Positions 25,274 through 37,800 of a DNA stretch of 64,000 nt are shown here, piece by piece. The DNA is taken from the NCBI GenBank assembly GCA_000469685.2, contig LS997562.1:36430345-36494344 (forward strand), in the 5' to 3' direction. The stretch is from Haemonchus contortus. Its lineage: Eukaryota; Nematoda; Chromadorea; Rhabditida; Trichostrongylidae. Within the stretch, counting starts at the first letter, position 1, and each line of letters begins with the position of its first letter. The notes beneath the pieces were generated by a model. That model was not told where the DNA came from, searched no databases, and worked only from the letters and a program-made list of their open reading frames with translations. The position numbers and the translations under genes were made by a program.

Positions 25274-28200
25274 CTGAATAAAGAATTACGCTATTGAAAC
25301 AATAAAATTGAAACAGAACGGAAGTTCAGCAGTGCGAACGAACGTCAAAATTCGACATATACAATGGAATGCAAGGGAGCTATAGAAATTTGTCTCTTTG
25401 CATATCCACACTGTCTTGAAGACGAGGTGAGGCTATTTTGGTGGCCCGTTAGAGGATGTGATCCCGGGTTTTGTACGGTGTTCTTCCCGAATAACAAAGT
25501 TCCTGCGAAGTTTTGCGCACGATTTAATTTGCGGAAGCTCGTCTTTTTCCACTCTCGAGAAAGGAATGTGTAGCGTTGCCATGGCAAATGTGTTAAGTTG
25601 GCTACTAATTAACTGCCTACTTTTCTATGTATTTCAAACATTTCTCTGAAGCGTAACTATCTGGCTTTACAAAGTGATTAATACTTATAGATTTATAGAT
25701 CAAAAAGGGCCACTATTTCTCTGAGATATATTTGAATACTTAGCTGCCAACCTAAACCTAGCTCTGAATAAAGACATATAATATAATAAACCCCGTCCCT
25801 TGCAAGTGATGAGCACAGTTACCAAATTTTCAGCTGTAACTGCAGAGCGCAGATAGGTTTCAGTCTAGTCACCTATCGATTCCTCCGAGGAAGAAATTCT
25901 TCTAAGTGTATTGGCGGTTCAGTGGTTTTATACTAATAACTCCTATGATAACGGAGTGAAAATACAGCAAATGTAATGATAAGTGCGGTCGTGACCGCTA
26001 TGAAATGCACTGAAGGAAATTTAGTAAATAAGTATTTATCTAGACGGCACAAAACCCACGTGCTGCCTTTGCTGTTGCGTTAGGTAGAATGAGGGACCCA
26101 CTTGCCTCGGGGCCGCTTGACCCTGCACCCTTTAGAGGCGTGGATTCACCTAGAGGGAGACGTCTCAGACAGTGAGACGACGAGGTAGTTATGGTGTCCG
26201 TAGACGACGATACTAACTGCGTAATCTGCGGAGTCAATTGAATGATGAACTCTGCCATTCACGAAAGTTTTATGGTCACCATGTACCAAAACTGCTATGT
26301 ATCAGAACTTGTATATTTTGACTATGTTGTTTCAGAACGAATTATTATAAATTTTCAGGTAAACTGTTCACTCCTATCAGAAGAACAAATTGATCGCGCA
26401 GTTACAGATATTGTTACGGGAGAGAAATATAAAAAGTCGATGAACTTGACAAAAGTACGCCTATGATTTTACAGTGAACGAATAATTATATTATTGAAAA
26501 TAATAGAACAATCAATGCATTGTAATGTAGTATACTATATTAGTGATACTGTAACAATAACATTCGTTGTTAATTAAACAGCAGGTAGTGGATTACAGAT
26601 CTCGTTAAGTGGAATTATTCACAGCAACCGTTTCAAGAGCGATGGGTGGTTTCCCATTCAGAGAAACAACATTTTTGCACTGTACGCATGCAGAAGTTCT
26701 CACCAGACAATCTACTCTTTGACTACAAATATTTTCAAAAATTAAAACTTAAAACACAATTTAGTTCTTAATTATCGCGCATTACGTTGTCTAGACAAAA
26801 TCTTCAGAGCACTTTGACGCTATTATGTAGAAGCGGACGGAATGTGTGTCACATCGCACAAAACAGCACATTCCTTGTATATCCTTTTCCGAAGTATGAT
26901 ACTTTTAAATGGCTGAATACTGTTTTCCAAGCTGTACACGTAATGATGACGACATACTCAGTGGGAATCAGTACAGCTTTAACTTTCAGGTAGGTGTGGA
27001 CCGTGTGACCACTATGTTCACGGTATCGTCTTCATTGGAACATGAAGCAGTGTTTTCTGTCGCAATGTCACGCCTTCATAAATCGTAAGTGATCAATATG
27101 TGTATAAGTTTTTTTTTTTGAAATTCTAAAGGAAACGAAGGCTAATAATGAACTAAATATGTTGAAAGTTTTATGAATTCAGATTCAACGATAGCAACGA
27201 TGACTCATGGGCATATCCTTATTTCCTTGTAACGAATGCTGATGGGGCTACGGAAAGATCGAAGCCTTTCACATCGATGGCAGACGTCTTGTTGTATCGG
27301 AAACGATATGACAAAACCACTATGGTATTTTCCCATTAACTTATCTTCCTTGCCCTGTATGCCGATTGCATGTGGCTTTTGCTTGAGGGAAAACCCAGTA
27401 ATTATTGAAGGGACGTTAGTTTGAAACAAACTAATAAATTTAACACTTATAAATTTAATTTCACATTGATCAGTAAACCTGACCGACCTTTAACTATCTT
27501 TGAATCAAAAACTCATTTCTTCGAAGAATGCTTCGTCTTTGATTCGACACAGTTATTTGGGCGCAAATAAAATGGGCAAATTTTTTGCTTTCAGTTATTT
27601 TCATTTGTCTCAGTATCCGGTTCGATTCGTACTGTAGAAGCAGCAGCGTCGGTATCGGTTCGAATGTTCATTGAAGAAAAGTCACCAGCTGAGGCCATCA
27701 GGTCGCCGGCTGCACTGTACGACCCAAGAGACAACAAGTTCTACTGCGAACATGACCAGGTGAAATATAGCCTTCAATATCGAGAACGTCGTGTCGAAAC
27801 TGTTTATCTTACTGGGCGGTGTAACCTCGAAGGCTGTTCTGCTTCGTGGACGGGCTAACCCATAATGGGTCAGATCCCCTCGTTCACATGGCTTGCAGCG
27901 AACTACGCAAAAAATTCCAGAGCGTTTGAAAAAAGTTCAAGCTGGGTGAATTCAACCTTTGTTGATATTAATAGTTTCAAACTGCATTCCACCTACTCCT
28001 TTAATTGCAGCATAGAGACGAGGTGGATATTTACCTCAGGGAAAGGTAGACAAACACAAGCAGACAAGTTCAATTTACATACAAGATATATGACTTATAC
28101 ACGTAAATTGATTGTTTGTTTGGTGGGGTCCTTACATCCGGAGGCTTTACATTGGTTTGCTACCGAAATGATCGATCCCAATAGCTCGGCTTTGGGGAAA

Positions 28201-28483
28201 TGGCGAACGTGGGCGCTTGTCGGCTGGTAACGTGCCGACGCTAAGCCTGATAAAATTATTGAATTCTTTGTGTAACCTAATAACTTTGCAGAAATTTCGG
28301 GAGCGACTATATTTGAAGTACAAACTTGTATGCGAAGACATGAAGATGGGTGACAAAGAAATACAAGATCGAGTAGTTATGGCTATGAAGATCCGGGAGA
28401 TAAATGTCGGCTATTCAGACAAAGTCATGATAGCTTCTGTGTCACGACAACCTATGGAATACAATTATCCGGTTGGTTACTGA

Positions 28484-30147
28484 GAAAAACGAATCCTTCC
28501 AGCAGAAAATAGTGAGAAACCAGAGTTTCTCGTTCTTGTTAACAGTGGCGAGGTGATTTACAAAACATACTGTTTGTATTTTGCCTTTCTTTGCTCGTTT
28601 CCTCGTTTTATTGTTAATAATCATTTCTGGTTGTTTTCTTTAGTAAATTATTTGATATCGAAGTGATATCTCTTTTTTTGGAAGCCAATTATTAAAAGTA
28701 GGCCTTGTTGTTCCGTCAATTGATGTTTCGATGCTTATTTAATCCTTCCGTCGACTTTTTTCTTTCGTGATTTTTCCGCTTTCACAAATTAGCTCATAGT
28801 ATGTGTCAATTCCACAATATACGTAATAAAAGTGAGCGCATTCATAGTAGATGCGTTTCGGCGCGCTTAGCCCGTTGTACGCGTAAAAATGCCAAGTGGC
28901 CTACGTATTTTCAAGCAAAAAAATACATAAAAACGCACGTAAAAACGCAGACAAATGCTTCAAAACGGGCTAGTACGCGGCCGTTCACGTGTTGACAACG
29001 CAGGACCCCAATGGATCATGCGCCAACACGAATGGCTGCTTTCACACTTCAAAAACTAAATCGATGTGCGTTCGTCCGTCCGTGCGTGCTGCGACGGTGG
29101 CGCCAGCCACCTGTTGACAACGCTTGACGCCGATGAGCCACGTGCCAGTGTTGTCAACAAGCGGTTAGCGCCGCTGTCGCTCGCTCGCACGAACGCGACG
29201 GACGGTCGTTGAACTCTGGAAGCAGCCAGTTATGCGGCCGTAAACGCAGTCTGTCCAGCGCTGTCAGCACATGATCAGCCAACAGGGCCGCCGTCGCGGT
29301 CGATCAATCGATGGGCCGTTGAAGTCTGAAAGCAGTCAATGCGCCCGGTGAGTTGCCCTTTATAGGGCACAAATACAATCGGTATTGATTTTGCGCACGT
29401 AGGCTGGTAATCATAATCTTTGCTCGCACTCAGCTTGCAATCCATTGATCGAGATTCGAGATGATGCACAGAGATTGTGAAAGTATCTTCAAGCAGACTC
29501 CAATCTGTTATTTCGCCAATACCGTAATCATATTTTCAAATTAGTGTCATTAAATTGAAAATAGCTTGTCCATTAGGGTTCCACACAGATTGGCTTAAGT
29601 ACACTCGATACCTTGGCTGGCTCAATTCAATGCTATAGTGCTCTAGTATATAACGGAACCCGTTCGAAACTTCCGAGATAGCATTTCTTTGTAGCACGCA
29701 ATTTTTAAACCTCTACTTACAGACATCGGTCGCGCTTGGCAGTAAATGTAAATATACCGATCCCATGAGCTTTATTGAATTTGCTGAATTGCTCTAGCCA
29801 TCGACCTTTCGCCTTTCAGATACAATACTCGTAACGACAAAAACGTTACGGTAAAACGATGACAAAGGGGTTAATTAAACACAAAAAGAAAACGGTTAAG
29901 ATATTGCGAGCCTTACATTAACATTAATCACATCGAAAATCAACATTACTGTGAAGTAAGCCAATGAAAAACAACATATTTAATCACAAATCTGGCGGAT
30001 TGTATAATTTTGGCAAATGAAGAAAAGTTTACGTGCCTTGATCATAGAACAGCAACGGAATCTGTGGAACACCAACCTTCTGAACAGTATTTTCCACTGA
30101 GAACTGTACTACAACTTGCCAAGTCAAGTAGAACGTGCCAACTAACC
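28484..30147. other. 3' flank of copy 1 gene; foldback and repeat DNA, no gene seen
   Basis: After the TGA of exon 18 the sequence is AT-rich. It contains a family F2 foldback (29034-29336) and then DNA collinear with 61983-63999. No frame shows conserved coding between the copies. Confidence 0.5.
29034..29336. mobile_element. Foldback MITE cluster, family F2 (copy 1)
   Basis: The left end is GGCTGCTTTCACACTTC. Complementary ends are GAACTCTGGAAGCAGCC near 29226 and GAAGTCTGAAAGCAGTC near 29336. GTTGACAACGC motifs repeat inside. The related block at 62685-63275 is larger. Confidence 0.55.
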
Positions 30148-31755
30148 ATATACTTGTATTCCTGTATAGGTAACCTTTTTTAAGAGATAAGTTGTGTCAA
30201 TAGGTCCACATTTCAACCAATATCGGTACACTGCTTATCGAAAGAAAGGGGAACTAACCAGTCAAAGAAGACAAATCACCGGATGCTTGAAGAAACACAA
30301 CGCTTACAAAGGAGAACTGGGTAGAATCACACTTACTGGTACAAAAATGCAATCATTAAATTAAAGCAATGACAAAATGATAACAACAAAGAAACAAAAA
30401 ACCACAACCGTCGCCTTCCCGTTCACACCACCTCATGCGCTCTCGCTAATCTGCTCCGCTGTGTAAGGCAGTCGTGAATAGCTGACAGCCGATAACTTTT
30501 AGTAATCTTGCCTTTCCTTGTGGGGTAGCATAAAGCGCTAGTCACCGGCTGTTAGCAACTACTCAGTTTCACCTCACACAACTTAGCCTAGTCGAAAATT
30601 AGCCTACAGTCATGGGCAAGACAATTTCTGTGGAAATTTGGATGCATTTTGAAAAAAATGGTAAAAACAATCCATTTGCACAAGTTGGACTTCACCAATG
30701 CTCAAGAAGCAATTGAAGTGGCTGAAGAATGGGTAGTGGACACGGCATACAAAGCATTAGATCGTTTTAAGAGCAATTCAACACAATACTATTCAAACTC
30801 ACTTTTGGGTATGAATAGGTGCTCCGAGACGATTATCACGAATAGTGGTTTTTTGGTCATTTCAGGCCCCACCTTTTTGTGTCGAGCGCGATTGCCAAAT
30901 TTTTTCGCATCAATAGCGACGACATGTACTACCCTTGATCTTCTAACCTCTCTTTGTTGATTATCAATAAGAGGAAGCCTATAGGAAAGACTAGACGGCT
31001 CGTTACGGTTTTGACACCCGAACCAGAAAATGTACATGGGTAAATTTGAGCCTTTAGTGCCATTATAAAGCTTAAAAGTCAGCTTGAAATCTTAGAATAC
31101 CTTGCATCACATGTCTTCGGATTTTGGAAATCAAATAACTATAAGGAGTGTTTTTATAAGACATTAGCACTTATTGGGACTCAATTCTACTGAAAACTCT
31201 TCTAGTGAGTAAACCCGCTCACTTTGCAATGGTCAAATTGTAATCCTAAAAACTGGAAGCCTATGGAAGTTAAACGGTTCTATGCAATTTAAAAAAATCA
31301 TCAGTAGGTATGAATCGCGCAAATCGACTGAGTGAGGATGCCGATACTCCACAAGAGTGTTTTGGAACCATAAGCCACTACAAGCAAATAAGAAGCGAAA
31401 CTTTCGATAAAGCCAAACAACGAAAGTAGAACACAGATGTGTCATGATATATCAATTAGTCAATGACTAGTTCAAAAAAAACATGAAGAAAAATGCGAGA
31501 TATGGGAATACTACCCTTGCAACACCGTTTCGCCAAATGGACCCAGAGGGGTGGACCAGCCGCTGCCTCAACTTTTCAGTCAGTCAGGCAATGCGCCTTC
31601 TTCTCATACGATCACCATTGGGTATGCGATCTCCGACAGAACACAGCAATCTTGACACTGGGAATCGTTTGGCAAAAGAAGCATAAGTCACAAAGATTGG
31701 AATGTTGCTGAGATGCTCACCTCATTTCTTGTTCAGCAGCTTTCAGATTAGCCTT
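30148..31755. other. Intergenic DNA between the duplicated block and the MROH-like gene
   Basis: No gene is recognised. A plus-strand frame at 30649-30960 (KTIHLHKLDFTNAQEAIEV then EEWVVDTAYKALDRF) is open for 103 codons but has no known domain and no neighbour support. Part of this may still belong to the duplicated unit, since copy 2 is cut off by the window end. Confidence 0.4.
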
Positions 31756-34547
31756 CTAGGCAAAGTCGTGGAGGCTTCCAACAGCTCTAGCTGCAGCGAT
31801 TCGCACACTCACATCTTCTGGATCTCTCAGGAGCAAAACGAGAACTGAAGGATTGTATGGGAATAAAACTATTGGAAAATTCCCGATTATACTTTTGAAC
31901 CGAAAAAGAACGTAGAAAAGGATCAACAACCAAGTATTAATAAAAAAACTGACTAGAGAATACAAGATCTTTGCTGATAATGGCACGAAGTTGTGGAGTC
32001 AAAACGACGAGCATTAGAGCTTTTGAAGTAGTTTCTGCATGTCAACGCGTATTGATTCGCTCGATCAGGAAGGACAAAGCCTGAACATTGAGCTGAAGGA
32101 ATGGTCCTAAGCAGAACATTGGCAACGAAAAATGGTGAACTTAAAGTGTAGAGTTGTGAAAAGGAATATAAAGCCCTCGAAATTAAAGCTAGTTAATCGG
32201 GATCTCTGAATAAATGAGTGGTAAAACACAAGCTGATTCATGAACTGACCAAAATACTAGCGAGATCCTTTTGAACGGCAGCATAACTGGTTGGTAATCT
32301 GCCATCCTTCATTCCTCTTTGGATAAGCGACGAAAATGTTCCTACATTGAGTAATGGATGCACTTGGTTCAGGGTTCTACTACATGCCTGAATCATTTAA
32401 CATACAGCAGTATAATGTGATTGTGAAATTCAAAAGCTAGCTTTTTTCACACACTTTTCGCACTTCTTCGTCTTCGTCGTTAAGATGCAAAAGAAGAGCG
32501 ACGATATTCGCATGAAGATGTGACGTAAACTCTTCATTTTCTCCACCAATCCGCGCCGCCAGCTCGCCGAAAAGACTGATTGATGCTGCTCGTAACGCGG
32601 CTGACTCCTAAAAACACAGCCTAAGCAATGTGAACAACCCAAGGTTCCGGCCTTAAATGACAGCATCAAGTATTTTCATGAATTGATTTGAACGAACAGT
32701 GGATCACCTTTTCAAAGCAAGGACGAATCTTCAAAAGAACCTGACGGAGAATTGAATGTAGTTGAGCATCGTTGGTTCGAGATACAAGTTTATTCAGTGC
32801 GACTATTGAATCCATTGCTACCTGAATCACTGCTTCCATGAAATACAACATAACATATTGGTGAATGATAAACAAACTACCAAGTCGTTCTTATCTCCAA
32901 TGTCATCGAGGCCTCCCATTGCAGCTTCAACTGCAATGCTCGCAAATCGCTCACAGATAGCCTGTGATGAGCACTCTGACAGCTCTCCTAAGCCTCGAAC
33001 GCATAACTAAACAGAGTTGAACAGAAATCCGGCTGAGGAGTGATCCTATGTCCATTTTAACTACTCGATCGAAGGGTTCTGATGGAGGTTGCCGCTTAAC
33101 ATTGCGCACAATGTTCTGTTGAGAGGACCTTACCTTCCGTACCCGCAGACTTTGATCGGTAAGAGAATTTTCCAGCGGACGAATACTGTCAATCTGTAGT
33201 TTCTCATTGAAATCTCCAATAGAGTCCGGAGATCTGCAACCGGGAGTTTTCATTGCTATATTTTCACATTAACATAAACATTTAGTCAGGAACCATCAAT
33301 GTGAAAACAAAGCAGGCAGAAAATAGAACCAGATAGAAATAGAACCAGACAGAAATTATGAACATCAATCACATGAAAGAATTAGAAAATACCCCCGAAC
33401 TTAAGGTTCAAAACAAATAACTAAGAAATACCGGAAAAAACCTAGTAAAACAATCAGACAAGAAATAGTTAAAAAGAACTAGCATTATTCGGAACACTCA
33501 CTTCTTTACTAGTGCAGATGACACAATCACGGCTGCCAACCGCATCGGCTCCCTTTCATGACCTGATTTTTCCATCACGCTCCGCTCCTTGCTAACGAAT
33601 CCACCCATTCTGGTCGGTCTTCCACCAGAGAACGGACAAGAACAGTTATCTGTGAAATAAAAACCAATCCAATGGCTTTTGACGGGTCTTACAAAGTTTA
33701 ATACAAATGGGTTGGTTCATAAGGAGGAAAACATAAGAAACTACAGACCGCGCCTATAAATAGCCTCGATCAAGACATTCTGTCCATCCTCTTGCTTGAT
33801 TCATATCCTCGATGACGGCCGACGATTGAATTCTGGAAGTTTCTCGAGGATGGCGTGAAAATCATTTGAAAAAAGTCGAAATACCTACAATAAATATCCA
33901 ACTAAAAGAACAAAAAATACTATATTACCTGAACAAGGGCGTCTTGAGTGTTGCCACAGCCAAACCTGCTGGCCTTTCGGCGGAACGCCTCAACTCCGGA
34001 GTTATGATAAGAGGCTGCTTGGTTCCTAAAATTGGAGAAAACAGCATACAAAGAAGCTTGAATAGATGAAATTGATAGCTCTAGAGATTTTTCTCTAACC
34101 ATCCTTGTTCTCCTTGACAACTACTGGGAACTGTGTGTCCGAAACGCTACAAATCATGGGGAACATCGCAGCAATGAGCACCGGCGCTCTCTCGTATAAC
34201 GTCCACTCCGGTGCCCCAAAAATGTCAACTCGGTGACGGCCCTTTAATAATTATTCCAATTTACTTAGTTCTTTCAATCTCACTGAATTGCCCTCGTTCC
34301 CATACTCGATCACTAGAGCTTGAGCTCATACCTTAAATGAAAAAAATAATGTTGACTTATTTTAAGAGGTGAGGGATAAGGTCTCGGTGGGTTGGTGATG
34401 TTTATTACAAACAACAGCAACAATCGCATTGAATACCGCTTACCATTCATTTGGACTATCGCGATCCTTATGAATACGTTCGAGAAGGTTCCAACGGATG
34501 ACTCCTGGTTATGTGTAGGTATTGAACTTATTAAATCGTCTATAACC
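31756..34547 (-). CDS. HEAT-repeat protein, MROH1/HPO-27-like, C-terminal exons (5' end not resolved)
   Basis: Several minus-strand exons with HEAT-type helices: 34443-34547 (VIDDLISSIPTHNQESSVGT), about 34275-34330, about 34090-34245 (APEWTLYERAPVLIAAMFP), about 33955-34025, 33120-33240 (ENSLTDQSLRVRK), 32884-33005 (GLGELSECSSQAICERF then AAMGGLDDIGDKND), 32708-32825 (VALNKLVSRTNDAQLHSILR), 32441-32610 (ALRAASISLFGELAARIGG then LLLHLNDEDEEVRKVCEK), about 32265-32390 (HPLLNVGTFSSLIQRGMKDG), and a last exon 31756-31844 (LLLRDPEDVSVRIAAARAVG, TAG at 31756-31758). The order and the VRCLG-, GLDD- and DEDEEVR-like motifs fit the C-terminal half of maestro heat-like repeat protein 1. Its C. elegans relative HPO-27 acts in lysosome fission. 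The gene is single-copy here and lies head-to-head with the GGT-like gene. Exact exon ends are approximate. Confidence 0.65.
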
Positions 34548-34881
34548 CTATAAAACGCTGCAAGCTCAGACCATCTATGCTTCTGTGGACTTCTAATTGT
34601 AGATTCATAAACTGTAAGGTTCGTGAACCTCGCAAGTAACCCTCTTTTTTTTTGTCAGCACTAATCTGGCCCAGCGAGTTCTATCCTTGAGCACCCTCGG
34701 CAGACATGTTTTCGCCTCATCTGTACAGGTTTCAGGAAAATACTTGTGGTAACTTGTAATAACATGTCAACGCAATCACGACCTCAGGCGTGGCTATCTT
34801 ATCGCCTAGTCGTTTCCAACGTTATCATCGAAGTGGGATCTGCGGTAAGGTTCATTTCAACTCAGCAGCGCCGTTCGACGC

Positions 34882-37800
34882 ATGGGGCGAAAGTTTCTAG
34901 GAGGTAAGTGTTTAACGTTTCAATAGCTTCTGTTCATTCACTGTGGATGCTCCCTTGAAATTAGTACGATTCTTAGGTGCCTTGTTGGAAACGATTGCTT
35001 TTTTGCTGCCAATCATTCGAAAGTCTAGTAACTTCAGTATTTTCAGGTGGAAGCACTTCGCGTTCCACGTCGAAAGAGCGAACCACCACCACGGCCTCTT
35101 CTTCAAAGCCGCAGAGTGCTACGTCGGTGTCGAAGTCCAGAGGCCGAAGCTTTACGCCTTCTGCGTCCACAGGACGAACCCCTGCTATTTCTGCATCTAG
35201 GACTGAGTCGAAGTTCGACGATGTTCAAGGTATGATACTTCTCTAGATACTCCTTTAGATAAGTAAGCTGCTTGTGGTTACTATCAGATGTAGAACTCAA
35301 ACATATGTACGCCTGAAATGGTGCCCGCAAGTCTTAACAAGTTCTGGGAAGTGTGAGAAGTGATACCAGGTGGGGAGTGATATGATAACGATAGGAGCAA
35401 CAGATTTCAACGTGTAAGCTGCATGTGATGATAAGACCGCTTTCTGCTACTATCAGGTTGATACGAAGTCCTTATAGTTATAGGAAGTGTACAACTTTTG
35501 GGGCACGGATGAACCTGTGCTGTCCTTTCTTTATAAGAGTCTTCGTCGTTCTTGGACCATCACCATATTCTAGATCAATCTCAGAGTTACCACCAGTAAC
35601 ATTTAAAGGGGTGATGGGATGGCAAAAGGCGCACTACCACACACGCATCGTTGGCGGTTCAGATCTCGGTCGATACTCGCCCGAAGCATCCAAGCTTTCC
35701 ATCCTGGATTAAACAGTTGGTACCAGACTCGTTCTGAAGGGTAAAAGCTTGACTTGTACATAGTTCGGCTACCACAAATTATTGTATACATTACACATAC
35801 GCATTCAAACCGCCACACCGATTCTGAATGGAGTCTGTCGGCAGACCAAGTTTCTCCGAATAGTGCGCTAGTGTTCGACTTCAACATGCACAAGGACAGG
35901 ACCTCGTCAGCCATTCGAGCATTAGTCGTTTATCTGCTCGCTTTTATTCTGGAGTTACCATGTCAATGACAATTCTTGACCAATTGCTATCAATGACGGA
36001 CTTCTTAGCCAAGTGAAGAAGGGGCCGGAGGCTGCATGCAGGGAATTGGTGGAGCTTCTTGTGTGCGATCGAAGCGAAGTCATTCGACATTTTTACAAAC
36101 ATGGAAAAATTATTGATACTCGCAAGATCTTACATGGGAATTTAGAGGTGGATCCTATTTGGCAATAACAACGACTGTCTATTTTCTAAAAGGGGAGCTT
36201 TCTCAGATGCTGCTTTAAGCATCCTGTAGAGAACGCTATTCCACGAATTTACAGCAGCCAGCACCGGAACTCGCTCATGCAATCGAAGAAAAGCGAATGA
36301 AAAGACTTCCTGTCTGTTTTCTGTATGAGGGCGCAATACCTCATGTTACAAAGACCATGCAGTCAGGGACCCAGGAACCGGAGTGCCGTCTCACCGTCTC
36401 CAGTCTCCTCCTTCTCCTCGGCGGTGCATTAATAGACAAGGATCTCCGTTACGAACTTCCATTAAAAGGTGCATAACAAATGAATGCGTACTGATAGATG
36501 CGATCCGACCATCTAATGAAATCTCGTCTTGCTGATCAACTCATACTGAAGTTACAGGAAGACCACTGGCATAAAAAGGGAAGAACACCCAGCTGGTATG
36601 AGATGTTGCAGCCTGATGAAAATAAGTAGCGCAACGGCGAAGGTTTTGGAATGAAGTGCATGTTAGTAGCGCAGGAGACGTTTTCTTTTGATAGAGTTCT
36701 GGATGTTTTGAAGAATTCCTAAAATGGAGATGAGTGTTTGTCTACAATGATTGAATGATCTTCGACTACGCATACCGCACTGCGTGCTGCGACTCATTAA
36801 CATGGAGAATTGAGCTTTCTTTCATGATGAGTACCAGCTGAACCGCTCGACTAACCCCAGACTCTCCTCCTTTTCATGTCGAATTTGGCATGCTGCCCGC
36901 ACCGCGTTGAATTTTGATGCTCATTTACAAGAGAACAGGAGTTATGAATTTCCAGAAATACACATACACACGCCCGCGTCACACTTTGTGAACGTCCTTC
37001 CTGTCGCCAGCGGAACCCTGCCGCATACCAGCGTTGTTTTCATCCTGTCGCTAGCACCCTTTCAGATTTGAATGCTCTTGATCAATAGGTTCATCACCAC
37101 CAACTGTCTGTGTTCCTGTTCTGCCGCACACACGCCTTTTGAACTTACACGTTCTACTCAGGAAATAGGAGTATGGAACAAACACACACAAATACCCACG
37201 ACACGTACATCAACAATGCACATACACACTCTCAACATCGTAAATATTCTGCTATTCTTTCTTTTATTCTACTATACTTTTCAGTCCCAGAAGCTGCCCA
37301 GCCAGGAGTGCCAGGCGCCAGGCAAGCAACAACCAAAAAGAAAGGTGAGTGTTCAACATAAAGTGCCGTTCTCTTGCGTATCTTTTACCATAAAGTCAAT
37401 ATGATCTCAAAATCTTTCTTTTTCGCCTCTGGTCATAGTAAAGAATGTGATAAGAGATACTGACTATTAGTAAAGCTGCATAAACAGCAATCAGTTGCCA
37501 TAATGCGAATGCTTTTGGGGGAAAAAGAGTCTTTTTTCCTAAAGAAAACTGTTCGATAGCTGGTCCCATCGATTAAAAGCCTCTCGTTGAAGTTCTTCTC
37601 TTGGTTAAACGGGGTTATCCATCATATATGTGAGATTTTGTTGAGAAGTACTGGAAGGTCCGGTAGGCGGAGCCTCGATGAAGTTACGCTAGAGAGTTCG
37701 AGCCCTTATCCGCAAAATTCTCCTCTAGAAAGTAAGCGGAGTAAATCATACTGAGATTGATTGAAATGAAGGTGATATAGGAATTGTGGCTACTTTTTTC

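Noticed and set aside
25180..25275. Functional tRNA gene on the minus strand
   Set aside because: There is no cloverleaf with a paired acceptor stem, and the copy 2 version has decayed boxes. A SINE head is more likely.
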